A stretch of 64,000 bases of DNA from Tillus elongatus. Lineage: Eukaryota; Arthropoda; Insecta; Coleoptera; Cleridae. Shown here piece after piece: positions 10,262 through 21,223 of this stretch; position 1 is the first letter of the stretch, and every line of letters starts with the position of its first letter. The stretch covers positions 88,106,358 to 88,170,357 of the forward strand of contig OZ023268.1 of NCBI GenBank assembly GCA_964006375.1, given 5' to 3'. The notes beneath the pieces are model-generated. The model ran no database searches, was not told the origin of the DNA, and saw nothing but the letters and a program-made list of their open reading frames with translations. The position numbers were made by a program, and so were the translations under genes.

Positions 10262-11799
10262 TACACAGTTTTCAATCTTTCAATGCCTTCCATTTCACTG
10301 TCTACTGGTATGATAACATTATCCACATAGGGCAGCTCTTTGGCAAGTGGTCTAAAAATTCATCCATTTCATAATTATTTTCATCTAGAATAAACATTGT
10401 GGAGGAATAACCAAGAGGATACACTTTATTTTTTCCAAAACCAGTTATCAAAAGTGTGCCCTTTTTCAATGCTGGCGAATCTAACTGCACGTAGAGACTG
10501 TCTTTAATCAGGTTCAATTGACTTCCAGTGTCTGTAGGTGCTGTAACCTCAGTATTTTTAATTTTAATGCGCTTATTTATGTAGCTAGCAGTTTTAGAAG
10601 TGCAGATATTTACAGGTACATCTCTTGGTCTTTTACTTGCAGCTGGATCAACATTGGTGCATTCTGGAGCTTTATGGCCAAATTTTTTGCATCTAAAACA
10701 TTTGGTTCCCTTACGCCCAGTTTCACAAAGCTTGATTAAATATTTAACAGCCGGTTAGTTAACCCGAATCATAGCCTGTGACTGGTCATCTGAAGCCTTG
10801 ATTAACTAACCGTCCGTTAAATATTTAATCGAGCTTTGTGAAACTGGGCATTAGTCTTTTGTGAACAGTCAACTGATTTATGCCCTTTGATCCTTTGATT
10901 CCACAATTGAAACACCTAATTTCGCCCTCAGGTTTTTCATGCTGAAACTATCTTTTGCTCTCATTCTTTTTGTACTCTGGTTTCTTGTCTCTGATATTTT
11001 CAAAAATTGAAAGTTTCTCTTTGAAATCCTTAATTGTTTTTGCTCGATATAAAATTAGTTTTGTATTTGGATCATCATATATTCCGTCGATAACATATTA
11101 AATCAGAGCGCTGTTTTCAATGTTAGCTCTGTTGGCGATATCTTTCATTTTTAGGAAATATTCCTGAACATTTTCACTTTTCTGCATTTTTCTTTCTGAT
11201 AATAATTTATGAAGATCAGCGCTATTTGTTTTAGTTTCATATTCTTCCAAAATTTTGGCTTTCAGTATTTTTCAAGACTGAATACCTCGTTCTTCCTGAA
11301 TATGAAGTTTTGCCAATCCACGCAGATTTTTTTGTTAATCTAAATTTCTGTAAGCTATCCCAGCTCATGGCTGTTGCGACTTTCTCAAATTCTCCTATCC
11401 CGGCTCCTACAGGGTAATCGTCTTTGCCTGAAAACTACCTAACAGAGTCTTCAATGTCACGAAAACTAAGTGCAAATCTGTTTCGTGAAGTTTCACTCCT
11501 AGTCGTATGCTGTTTATTCTTTGCACAATTTTGTCTTCCATTTCTTCGTCTTGATGTTCAATAGCTTCCGATTCATCTCCGTCTCCATATTCTACACCTG
11601 TTTTACCTTCTTGCCTAAGTTCATTTTCATCTTCGTCTTCATTTTCTTCATCTTCGAACAATGCTAAGTCGGTCAGTTTCATGCAAATGTTCTTACATAA
11701 CTCATCATTTGCATCATTGTGATCAATAGATAAAAAGTTACACACTGTGACAACATCGTTGTTTGAAAAATTGTTTATGGTAAATTCAAGTTTATTCAT
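10262..11799 (-). pseudogene. Gypsy/Ty3-type gag-protease relic with a remnant of reverse transcriptase
   Basis: Gag begins at the ATG at 11799 (MNKLEFTINNF), carries a very acidic stretch (EDEENEDEDENEL) and is broken near 11407. It continues in other frames (WDSLQKFRL, GRTRYSVLK) to two CCHC knuckles: CFNCGIKG near 10895 and CFRCKKFGHKAPEC near 10660-10705. An aspartic protease core DTGSQLNLI follows at about 10500-10530. Directly after about 60 protease residues comes a piece of the RT core, YVDNVIIP, near 10310. The N-terminal part of RT is therefore deleted and the second Asp of the usual YVDD is Asn. A 137-bp MITE and an 8-bp duplication disrupt the knuckles. LTRs were not identified. 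Confidence 0.8.
10714..10850. mobile_element. 137-bp palindromic MITE, Harbinger/Tourist-type, in the gag zinc-knuckle region
   Basis: The inverted termini are about 48 bp: GCCCAGTTTCACAAAGCTTG at the left and its near-perfect complement AAACTGGGCA-end at the right, with AAATATTTAA and GGTTAGTTAA inside both. TTA at 10711-10713 and TTA at 10851-10853 form a 3-bp target duplication, typical of PIF/Harbinger-type insertions. If the insert and one TTA are ignored, the host gag frame on the two sides is continuous. That supports exact boundaries and an insertion after the retroelement had settled. Confidence 0.88.
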
Positions 11800-11971
11800 A
11801 TAAGCATCAGAACCTGCTTTAAAAATAAACCCGGTAGACGTTTTCGATTTTATCGGTCACCATCCGTTTCAAATATTAATCTGTGAATTAATTTAAATAC
11901 TTTGAAAGGTGACGCGGAATGTCACTGAAACCTGTAAATCCCGTAAATCGCGCGCACTAATCCTACTTCTT

Positions 11972-12225
11972 AAGCGGGCTCCACATTCACGTCGCGAAGA
12001 CCGCAAATGTGTGTGTGGAGGTTTTCGCGTAGTTTTCGTGGTTCACGTTCGCGCGTCGCGGTGTTCCCCGTCCAGTGTCGGTTTTCTGTCCCGCGACAAA
12101 GGAATCGCGGACGAGAACGTGAACGTCGCGAGTGTGGAGCCCGCGTAAGTTTTCTGTCCCGCCACAAAGGGCTCGTGGAGCGCGAACGCGAACGTGAATT
12201 CACGCCGCGATAGTGGAGCCCGCTT
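11972..12225. mobile_element. GC-rich inverted-repeat element (about 250 bp)
   Basis: The left end GCGGGCTCCACATTCACGTC and the right end CGCGATAGTGGAGCCCGC are inverted copies. A third copy of the terminus (GTGTGGAGCCCGCG) lies inside at 12131-12145. The block is far richer in G+C and CpG than its AT-rich surroundings, and its short ORFs on both strands are not conserved proteins. The flanks are TTAA-like on the left and TTTAAA on the right; the target duplication is not resolved. Confidence 0.65.
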
Positions 12226-13439
12226 TAAAGTCAATCAACAAATCAAACAATGTTCATAGGAAATATGACATTAATAAAATAAAAAGTTTCTGCATCAGCT
12301 GTTCATATGAAATAAAAGGGTAATTGTACTTACACTGGCTGCCTGGTTATTATCAAACCTCTCTTACTTTTGACTAATTCGGGTGCTTTTAACGTAACGA
12401 TTTTCACTATTATTTTCAGTTCAACACATCTCAAAATATAAAGTTCACGGCAAGTTTGTTTATCAACAGATCATCACACAGCACGGCACACCTGTGTTTT
12501 TTAAGTGTTATACTGGATTACTGGATCCCAGCACTTCAAACGGGGCTGGGTTGTAGGTAGAATTGTAGGTTTGAGTATAAAAAACCTTTATTGTAATAAT
12601 TGTGTCTAGGATTAATATTTAGCATATAAGGTAACACTGTTAATTGAATAATTAACTGGATAATTAACAGTTTTAGCGGCGTCGTTCGTCTTTTTGTCTT
12701 AACACTTCTATCGTCTCTTTTCTCCTCTTTACTCTTCTCGTCTTCTCATCTTGACTGTCACTCCATCACTCCACTCCCAGGTCGCGCTGGCGTTCTCTAC
12801 AAAATTCGCAATAGCTGCTACCAGTGGCGGGTCATGTGGGAGTTTCAGATCCCTCAATAATATAAAAGTTATGTCAACGTTTATAGACTTGATTAGGAAT
12901 GGTAACCCTAATAAATATATTTAGATCCAAATTAGTACAGTACATGGAAACGAAACAAAGTTAAATATATAAGTAAGAATCTTGTCCCATCCTTGTGTTT
13001 ATTTCCATGTTTTAGTGGCCAACCTTGTTCGTCTCAAAGTCATCATAATAGGTTCCATTGGTGTGAAGTGTGTCCCTGTCTTTTTCTCCATAGTTTTAAT
13101 TTGTTTTTAAAATCTTTAGATTTGAGTTAGATCTACTAGTATTATTATCACCCCAGGAGGTCAGCAATGCACCTAATTGCTAATGTTCTTGGATATATAC
13201 TAAAAACTTCCACATAATCTTTGCTTATTGGAGTATAACACACTAATGTAAATGATAAGTATTGCTAGATAAAATTGGATATCTGGGGAGTGGCTAAATG
13301 AGCTAGTACTCAAAGCCAAATTTAGAGAGAAACAATTATTGTTTCCAATATTTAATGTTATTTGCACCCACAAATCAATCAACTAAGCTTAGTTTCCGCT
13401 CTTTCAAAGGTATAAACATTTAAATCAATCGGTTTTCAT
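12226..13439. other. No gene seen
   Basis: 1.2 kb without a supportable gene. The part next to the Gypsy gag start might include the leader or LTR of that element, but no matching second LTR was found. Confidence 0.35.
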
Positions 13440-13499
13440 ATGAAAAAATCGGTCTTATTTTTTTCAATATGGCGTATCTCAATAAATTTCCGTAGAAAA

Positions 13500-13609
13500 A
13501 GTTCACCAATGGGGAGATACCGGCTTTTGAATTTTGAAATAAAGTATCCAAATGAGCGCGAACTAGGATCCCTAGAACCCATATCCAGGGTCAGTTTCAA
13601 TTTTTAAAT

Positions 13610-13705
<96 letters not shown>

Positions 13706-13862
13706 GTGTGTGTGTATATATAAACATATAAAGTCTGAAACCGACCCCGGATTTGGGTTCCAGGGGTCCTAAATAGCGCTCATTTGAAGAAATTTTTTCA
13801 AAATTCAAAAGTCGAGATCTCCTCATTAGTGATTTTTTTAAAGAAAATTCACTAAAAAATCG
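13500..13862. repeat. Two dispersed-element left ends facing each other across an (AT)n array
   Basis: The left arm (about 13505-13612) carries TTCACCAATGGGGAGATAC, GGCTTTTGAATTTTGAA and AATGAGCGCGAACTAGGA. The right arm (about 13735-13855) carries the same blocks on the other strand (TAGCGCTCATTTGAAGAAAT, TCAAAAGTCGAGATCTCCTC, then a terminal hairpin GTGATTTTTTTAAAGAAAAT). This is a head-to-head inverted pair of the element whose single copies lie at 33755, 34497 and 46111. Confidence 0.7.
13613..13701. repeat. (AT)n microsatellite, 89 bp
   Basis: Pure AT array at the centre of the inverted element pair, followed by a short TG run. Confidence 0.98.
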
Positions 13863-14260
13863 CTGGTTTCTCATAATTGTTATAAAGCGTATGAGCTGTT
13901 ATTTTTCCGACTATAGCCTTTATATATTTTTATAACGTTCCCAAATTTCATTTAAATCGGTTAGGCCATTTTTGAGGAAAAAAAATATTTTCTGAATTTT
14001 TGTTTCTTTCGGTTTATTCAAATACAGAAATAGATAAAGGTCTCAAACTTGCAGGATCGACGTTTTTCATGAGTACCAATATACTTTTAAAAGATGATCC
14101 AGATATCTCTCTGGAGCCGATTCACTATGCTTATCGTCCTATGGCCTTTGATTCCGGAAAAAGGTGGATTACATTTATTTAACACAACTAATTTTTGGAA
14201 CGTCGCATTTGTAGTTTGATAGCAATATATGAATTAAAGTTCGTAAAAATTAATTGACGT

Positions 14261-14500
14261 GTTTGAAAGGTATAGCATTTTTGAGAAGGAAATTCGCAGT
14301 TTTCCATGGAAAAACGACTCTGTCTTGACTGAACTGGCCAACAAACTTACCCACCGGCAATAATTTTCCAGTGTAGAAAGCCTGAAACTAACTCGGGTGT
14401 GGGTTTTAGGGGCCCTAATTCAGGCTTCCTTGAAGCAATTATTCTATAATTTAAAAGGTTATCCCTATAAGCAAATTTTCTTTATAAAAATTCGTTAAAA
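14261..14500 (-). repeat. Divergent copy of the dispersed element without an AT array
   Basis: Weak but ordered matches to the minus-strand version of the element: AACTGGCCAACAAACTTACC, ACTCGGGTGTGGGTTTTAGG, CCTAATTCAGGCTTCCTTGA, then an AAATTTTCTTTATAAAAATT hairpin-like end. Confidence 0.5.
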
Positions 14501-15273
14501 GCTAAAATCTGTGACATTTCTCGTATTTTATATTTGTCTGAAGGGTGATTTCAAAAGAAAAATCATTCGTTGTTCTAGGCAACTAGTGACTTTTCTTTTA
14601 CACTTGATCAACTCTAACTTTAATTGCTTATATGGTCATAGTAACCACATTATTATTAAGAAGTGTTAAATAGAATATGTTTCAGGAATTAAAAAAATTA
14701 AAGGAATTACCACAGCTTAAAGTTGTGTTCCAGAGAGACACAGATGATCCTTCGATGATGCTAACTTGGTTAGTGAAACGATTTTCAAGTTTTTAAAATG
14801 TGTTGTGGTGATTTGGGTTCTCCAAGTGTACTTATCAGTGCTCATCGCAGGTTACAATCTTCACTCAATGCGGTTAGGTCAGTGGGACCAAGACAGATAA
14901 TTACCGTTTTCCGACTGTCAAGTTGGCACTGACACGTCATCTTCACACTTAAGAACATCTAGCTTTGTTTCTTCACGTAAATGTATAATTCTGTAGCACA
15001 CCGCCTGCCCTTGTTTAGATGCAATTGAACGACCTCATTTTAGACAGTTGTGCGCTTAACTGTCTAACTCTATATCTTTGATTTTCGACCAGTTATTGTT
15101 TTGACCATCCACAAACACTTTTCTTCGTTTTGTTACTAATAAACGGCAAAAAGATAGCCCATGTGATAAAAAAATATCTTCCAATTAAAGAAACATTATC
15201 TTTTAAAGTTACCATTATAGTATCGTAACTGTCAGAGCTATAACAACTGTCAAAAATAAACAATATACTATTG
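14501..15273. other. No gene established
   Basis: A small plus-strand frame at 14677-14796 begins MFQELKKLKELPQLKVVF and follows a possible TTTCAG acceptor. I do not recognise it and it may be chance. Near 14812-14850 lies AAGTGTACTTATCAGTGCTC, a short repeat shared with 9170-9205. Confidence 0.3.
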
Positions 15274-16649
15274 TATACTGACTTGCCAAATGATCAGAAC
15301 ACCCAGTCCAATTGCAATTAAATTTTCCATACATCTCTGTTTTGTCTCTGATAAGAAATGATAACAATATGGACTAAACATTTTGTCAGGTGTACACTTT
15401 TTAAATTTTGTTTTATCAAGAAATTATATCTTTAAATCTCCATTGTCTTCGGTTTGAAACCATGTCTTATAGCTATGTGTGCTCAATTAAGTAAGTGATT
15501 ATGCATATGCGCCTTTTACAGAACAATTACAATTATTTAGGTGAATTCGTAACGGGGTGCACTGTTGGTATGCGTGAAGTCGGTTTTTAATCAGACAAAT
15601 TTCCGGCCACATAGGACGCAGTGTGTCAGTCGTATTACAGGGTTGGTGCAGGTGGTCTGAAGGAAGAATCCATAACATTCGTCATGGATGCGAAGGACCT
15701 CGAGCAAATTCAGCACAGGAAAATCGTCATTTGAGAATTGCGGCTTTACAAGGCAGAGTTTCCACAAAACGATCGATTGGAAATGCTCGATTGGAAGTTT
15801 TACAACAACGAGTCTCTAGGGCAACAATATATCGCAGAATACGCGTTTTTGGGCTTCGTTCGTATAGACCATTCTTATGTCGCCCACTGACACCTCGACA
15901 TCGTGCTGTTCGGCTTGAGTGGTGTAATGCAGATAAAATTGGGATAGTCAATGGAATCGTGTTGGGTTCTGTAACGAGTCTTGATTCTGTCTTTGGGTCC
16001 ACGGTGGTCGCAGAAAAGTAAGACGATTACGTGGAGAACGCAGAAATTTAGAATTTGCGGTGGAACGGCATACGGCCCTTACACACGGCGGGTGATGCCA
16101 TGGGGTGCGATAACATTCTGGTTTTTATTGACAAAATTTTGAATGCAAATGATTACATACGAAACGTACCACAGCCTGTTGCACTGTTATACCTACGAGG
16201 ATTCATTTAACCAATTTTTCAACAAGACAACGCACGTCTTCATACATGAGTGGGTAATATAAAGTGCGCACAAGAAAATAACGTAGCTCTGCCTCAATGG
16301 CCTTCTCGCTTCCCAGACTTGTCACCAATCGAAGATGTGTTGGATATGATTGGCAATCGACTGGGTAATTTACCCCAACCGCCAAATAACCTAGTTGACC
16401 TCGCTCACCGAATCCAACAAGCATGTGATGACATTCCTCACCATAAATCATTTAATTTGAAGCATGCCTCAAGGAGTTATCGAATGCGAAAGAAACCGCG
16501 GCGGACCCACTCATTATTAAATAATTTTGTTATTTTTTAAGATTTTACTTTGAAATTTTAGTAATTTTTTAAATGTGATTAGACACACATTATGTATAAT
16601 TGTTATTACAATTGATTACTGGGTGTTAGGATTTTTTTAAAGTCGGTAT
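15274..16649 (+). mobile_element. Tc1-like DNA transposon, about 1.37 kb
   Basis: The ends are inverted: TATACTGACTTGCCAAATGA with AACACCCAGT at 15274-15308, and the complement of TATACCGACTTTAAAAAAAT with AACACCCAGT at about 16616-16650. TA dinucleotides flank both ends, as expected for the Tc1/mariner superfamily. The interior holds a decayed transposase. The element lies in the TTC39 intron downstream of exon 5. Confidence 0.8.
15560..16460 (+). pseudogene. Tc1-like transposase relic
   Basis: The open piece at 15623-16021 contains a helix-turn-helix-like N-terminus: VSRATIYRRIRVFGLRSYRP and RPLTPRHRAVRLEWC are typical of Tc1 transposases. After 16021 the frame is broken. The catalytic core resurfaces as FQQDNARLHT near 16217 and LPQWPSRFPDLSPIEDVLDM at about 16290-16340. 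DNAR and the DLSPIE motif give the second and third acidic positions. Stops and frame changes between the pieces make it inactive. Confidence 0.85.
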
Positions 16650-16801
16650 ATTTTTAACAAAGTTAAGAGACCTGCAACTTCATAATTTATGAACCAATTT
16701 TTGATATTTTCATAATTTTTAATTTTTAGTAAAAAAACGTTACATTTTAATGATAAGAAACTTAAACCATAAACAAAACTAATGGACAGTTACTTCCGTA
16801 C

Positions 16802-16970
16802 CTGTAGTCTGCGAACACGACCTTTGAAAAACAAGAACAGCGCCGATTTGCCAAATTCTTCTTCAGATTCCTGAATTAATTGTTGAGCATAATCCACCCC
16901 TGCTTTAATATTCGTTCCATCCAATGCATAAAACGGACGAACTATAGTGTAGTACCACAAAAGAGACAAC
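16802..16970 (-). CDS. TTC39: TTC39 homologue, exon 5 (last exon seen)
   Basis: Minus-strand exon between CTCGTAG (acceptor, 16971-16977) and GTACGG (donor, 16796-16801). It enters in phase 2 from exon 4 and leaves in phase 0. It encodes LSLLWYYTIVRPFYALDGTN and ends SALFLFFKGRVRRLQ. The LLWY..VRPF.ALDG and SALFLFF.GR..RL blocks are hallmarks of the TTC39/Iml2 family. Later C-terminal exons, which should hold further tetratricopeptide repeats, were not found to the left; the next intron holds at least the Tc1 element. Confidence 0.9.
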
Positions 16971-17058
16971 CTACGAGAAAAAAATAAGAAAAAATCAACA
17001 CTTTAATTAAAATTTCTTTGTCTTTAAATTCAAAAGGTGTACACAATGTTACAATAAA

Positions 17059-17403
17059 AATGAGACAAGAGCGCATGGCACTAATCTTATTCAAAAGGTG
17101 GCTTTAGCTTCCTCCCCTATTTCTTAATCTGAGTTTACAGTGAGTATCGCAACCATATTGAGCTATCTGTATTTTAAAAAATATCAGGAATACCTATCTT
17201 AAAAAAATATGCTTGCGTATTAGGAATACCTGTCTTAAAAAACAATGCTTACATTTTTCATGGTACTCTATTTAACTAATATATTTTACAATGAGACAAG
17301 AGCGCAATGCACTAAATTTTTCACATGGTGGCTGCAGTTTACTCTGCTGTTTCTTAATCTCAGTTTAGAATGAGTTCCACAACCATATTAAACTATCTGT
17401 ATG
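17059..17403 (+). repeat. Direct repeat pair, about 115 bp, period 231
   Basis: ATGAGACAAGAGCGCATGGC at about 17060 recurs with small changes at about 17291. The matching tails run through TTTCTTAATCTGAGTTTA to ACCATATTGAGCTATCTGTA. Confidence 0.8.
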
Positions 17404-19785
17404 GTCGTGTGGGCGTGCTACTTCTCCATCGGGCGCCTCCATAGATGGCGGATAGAGGAATGCCTCCCAGATACGAGTAGTAGCGTGGAAGTCAAATAAC
17501 CAGGCCGGATAAAAACTAGCAGCAGCGTCTGACCCAGAGTAGGCGGCTACAAACAGCGTCTGATCCAGAATGGGCGGCTGAAGTACACACTCATGTCAAC
17601 ACGTGGTGTCTTACGGCTAAATACCCCTTACAGAAATTTAATTAAACTGCCAGCTGAAAAAACTCTAGTACCCCAGGCGACTAGGAGAATATCTCCAGAC
17701 TTTCGCACTGGCATCCGATCAGTCTCAACGATTTTGTGTGGAAGGGGACAAACATCTAGTAAAAATAAACAGCTGTGCGAAAAGAAAAAAGGAAGGGAAC
17801 GGAGTTCTAATACACGAACGACACAGGGCACACATTGTGTATCGCAAGAAAATATCCAGTCGTCGAATCCATCAGATTTGGTAGGCTTTCAGCAAGGTAT
17901 TACCGAACAGCTAGATGATTGTGAAGATACTATAAATATCAATAGTCTAAATAATAAAATTACCAAAGCTTTGATAGAAAGTCCAAATAGGCACTGCCCC
18001 AAGACTCAGAGAGAAGAAAAAATCAACGGAACTACCAGACAGCTGATGGAGATGAAAACAGATAAGAGAAGTGACGAGCTGTCCACTGCTAATGAGCTAA
18101 AAGTAATAAATAAACAGGAACCAAGGCCAATAGATGAGACATCAGAGCATATAATCCAAGACAGGGCCAACAGACAATGTAAAAGAACAAAAGCATGAAT
18201 GGGTTGCGTAGAAGGCTCGAAACTGGCAGAAGACAAATGACCAAAGTGAAAGATCAATATCGACACATTACAACAAACAAAGGTCAGATTTTAAGAATAG
18301 TTTAGGACTTCTACCCACTACTATACAAGAGTCAAAAAGAAGCAAACTTAATTTCCAATTAAATGCCAGAGATACTGACACCTAGAAAGAGCACCGTGAA
18401 TCAGAGCTCAGAAACCCCATTAGACATTGCCCTGGACGAAATATAATTAGCCCTAAAGAAACCAAAAAAAAAAGAATAAATTTTCTTCGACTGTGTGGTT
18501 GCTGATGCAATCAAGATCGGTGGTCCTAGCTTGTTGCACAAAATCAGTAATTTAATCAATCTTTGCCGCTTCAACAGTACGATACCGGATAAGTTATACA
18601 GTGCTATCGTAATTCTACTTTATAACAAGGGGGCATAGCTGAACTGGAAAATTATATACCGATCAGCAGGAGACCAGCCACCTTTACAAATTATTTACAA
18701 GGGTAATGACCACATGACTTGAAAACCAATTAAGTCTTCGAACCGATAGAACAAGCTCGTTTCCGGACGGGATTCAGAACTAGTAACCATCCACAGAGCA
18801 TTAAAACTATAATTGAGAAATCTATAGAATACGATATACCGCTTATGCATTTGTGGAGTTTCAAAAGGCGCTTGACACGGTCGAGCTAAATGCAGTGATA
18901 GAATCGCGCAAGAATGTCGCGTTGACTATCGCTACGCGAAACGTATTTATAATATTTGTAAAAGTGCCACCATAATATTAAAATTTCACAAAAAAAACAA
19001 CCGCATCTCAATCGGTAGATGTGTGCGACAGGGAGATGCAATGTCTCCCAAAACACTCATCACCGTTTTAGAATATGCTTACAAAAAACTCGACAGAAAT
19101 TTTATAAACTTAGATGGCCAATATTTGACAAACCGGCGTTTTGCATGCGATATAGTTATATTATCTGATAACCGAAAGGACATTGAAATAATGCTGCAGG
19201 AATTACAGACAGGATGTGCTGAGCTCAGTTTTGACATCAACATTTCCAAAACAAAATTTATGACAAACCTCGTTCCCAGCAGAAATGTTATTGTTGGCAG
19301 TCAGGAAGTGCAGCTTGTTGATAGATACACATATTTGGGCCATGAGATAGGGATCTCAAGAAACAATCAAACAGGAGAAATACAGAGAAGAATTGCGCCC
19401 TCTCATGGGCTGCATACATAAAAGTCAAAGATGTATTTGAGAGTAGTCTGTCGGTTTGCTTAAAGCGAAAGGTCTTTAATCAATGTGTGTTACCGGTTAT
19501 GACCTATGGAGCTGAAACTCTAACACTGTTAAGTCTACTAAAAAGCTCAGAATAGCTCAGCGAAAAATGGAAAGATCATCGCTGGGTGTATCACTGCGAG
19601 ACCATATTAGAAACGAAGATTTGCTTAAGAGAGCGGGGGTCACAGATTTGGTCCCGCAAATTGCAAATTTGAAGTGAAACTGGACGACATGAGGCTCAAA
19701 TGACAGGTGGACGATGTGCCAAAATGTTGCTTCAGTGGAGACCAAGAACTTACAAGGGAAGACCATGCACATGCTGGACAACGAC
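17404..19785 (+). pseudogene. RTE-type LINE relic (craniofacial-development-protein-2-like RT)
   Basis: A GC-rich leader with two tandem CAGCGTCTGA...GGCGGCT units (17517-17583) precedes an ORF at 17593-18198 (201 codons, MSTRGVLRLNTPYRN) whose function I do not recognise. From 18380 the reverse transcriptase is recognisable in pieces: GIAELENYIPIS, YDIPLMHLWSF, then the ORF at 19023-19421 with RQGDAMSPKTLITVLEYAYK and INISKTKFMTNLVPS, then LKRKVFNQCVLPVMTYGAET near 19461 and RWRPRTY-like text near 19740. The catalytic FADD is FACD at 19138. Multiple stops are present. The 3' end is cut by the LOA-type LINE at 19786. Confidence 0.85.
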
Positions 19786-19866
19786 ATTTTTTTCTCCCTC
19801 GGGGCTCGTCGGCGGCTTTGCCGCCCCGATAGCACTGCAACCTTTGGCTTATTGTGCATGCCCTTA
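19786..19866 (-). other. LINE 3' tail hairpin shared with SINE
   Basis: On the minus strand this reads GGCATGCACAATAAGCCAAA, GGTTGCAGTGCTATC, GGGGCGGCAAAGCCGCCGAC, GAGCCCCGAGGGAG, then poly-A. CGGGGC can also pair with GCCCCG around the inner stem. A matching tail closes the SINE at 21224-21470. Confidence 0.85.
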
Positions 19867-21118
19867 GTCTTTTTACTCCACCCATTCCAAAATCACTGTG
19901 CTTTGAACTAGTCTGCACAACGATTGGTAGGGTGAAGTTTTATTATGGTCTGCCTCCGGTCTAGACTGACCGTAAATCAGTTGTCTTTTGCGGTCCAGAG
20001 CTTTACATTCGCACAAGATGTGCTGGGCTGATTCCCCCCCTCGCCGCAGAGTCTGCATGCGAGGTCCCCCTCGAACCGCCCCATTTTATGCAGGTGTTTC
20101 TTGACGGCCATGTGTCCCCTCAAGAGACCTGTTATGTTTCTGAGCTGTCCTCTGCTAAGATTTAGCAGCTCCACAACTGGGTTCGTCGTGGGCTACTTAG
20201 GGCCTTAAGGGCTGCCTGGCTGTCTGTGGCTATGAAGGTCCGCTTGTTGGTGTAGCCCTCCTCTTGTTTTCCCGCACACAGTGCAGGAGGGCGTACATTT
20301 CGACCTGAAAGTCCATTGCATGGGCTCCGAGGAAAATACTCTGACTTACTCTCGGTCCTTCCGAATAAACACAAGTCCCCGTCCCACGCTCCCCGCCGGA
20401 TCCGCCCGTGAACCAGACGAGCGCGTCCCGTGGTATGCCCGGCGTCTCCTCCCGCCATGCCTCGCGGTCGGGGATTTCCACTGTTGTTGTTTTTCCTGCA
20501 GATTCGCGGGCTCGCGAAGTCTAACCTCATTTCAAGCATGGGCTCCTTCACGATCTCCTCAATTTTGCAGTGGCCCCTGAAGCCTGGGGTTGATCTTCAG
20601 TCTACCATTGCAGGCTAGTCTGTATAGTCCTAGCCTGGCCTCCCCCTTAATAACTAAGTGTGGGGGGGGGGGGGCAGATCCAGCAACACCTCCATGGCGG
20701 CTGTTGGGGTTGAAGACATGGCCCCTGCGATGCCTAGGCAAGCCATCCTTTTGATCTTGCCTACTTTTTTGTTTGGCACTGGATTGTGTCACCTTAGGCC
20801 ACCAGACCAGTGTTGCGTATGTTAACGATGGTCTGACCACCCTTGTGTACATCCAGTGGGCCATACTAGGTCTTAGTCCCCACGTTTTCCATATAGCCGC
20901 CTGGTGACGGCTAAGGTCATGACTGCCTTACGCAGTATTTTTTCAACGTCACCATTCCAGGTTAGCTTAGAGTCCAATACGACCCCAAGATATTATACCT
21001 CCCTAGCCATTGGAATGTTTTTACGGTATAGAGTGAGAGTTCTGTGGCTCTCCCACTTCCTCCTCTTCGTAAACGGTATGAGGGTTGCTTTCTCGGGGCT
21101 CACCCCGAGATTGATACT
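19786..21118 (-). pseudogene. LOA/I-type LINE 3' part: RT thumb, RNase H, zinc knuckle and 3' tail
   Basis: Read on the minus strand from 21118: SPEKATLIPFTKRRKWES, YLGVVLDSKLTWNGD, WMYTRVVRPSLTYATLVWWP, EVLLDLPP-like and RLGLYRLACNGRL. RNase H follows (WFTGGSGGERGTGTCVY; then FIATDSQAALKALSS), then LLRGHMAVKKHLHKMGRFEG and the knuckle CRLCGEGG. RNase H normally begins FTDGS, so a catalytic Asp is replaced. Several frame changes are present. The 3' untranslated tail (19870-19786) contains GGGGCGGCAAAGCCGCC, a perfect 7-bp stem with AAA loop plus overlaps, and ends in GAGGGAGAAAAAAA. The element inserted into or next to the RTE LINE; its 5' part is lost at the family A fragment. Confidence 0.85.
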
Positions 21119-21200
21119 TGCTTGCATTAGAGATAAATATTTGCTATTAAAAACATTTTTATGAAAATTCACTACCATAGCGCACTTGCTGCGTCCAGAC
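21119..21200 (+). repeat. Family A MITE terminal fragment
   Basis: TTGCATTAGAGATAAATATT through ATGAAAATTCACTACCATAG to GCGCACTTGCTGCGTCCAG. It is nearly identical to the right end of the complete copy at 35648-35953. It sits at the junction of the LOA-type LINE and the SINE. Confidence 0.75.
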
Positions 21201-21223
21201 TTTTTAAGTTCTCAAAACCGTTG

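Noticed and set aside
11909..12234. Overlapping Arg-rich ORFs on both strands
   Set aside because: They arise from CpG-rich inverted repeats of a small element; both strands are open because of composition.
20281..20618. Plus-strand ORFs at 20281-20618
   Set aside because: Antisense to the RNase H region of the LOA-type LINE; no family resemblance.
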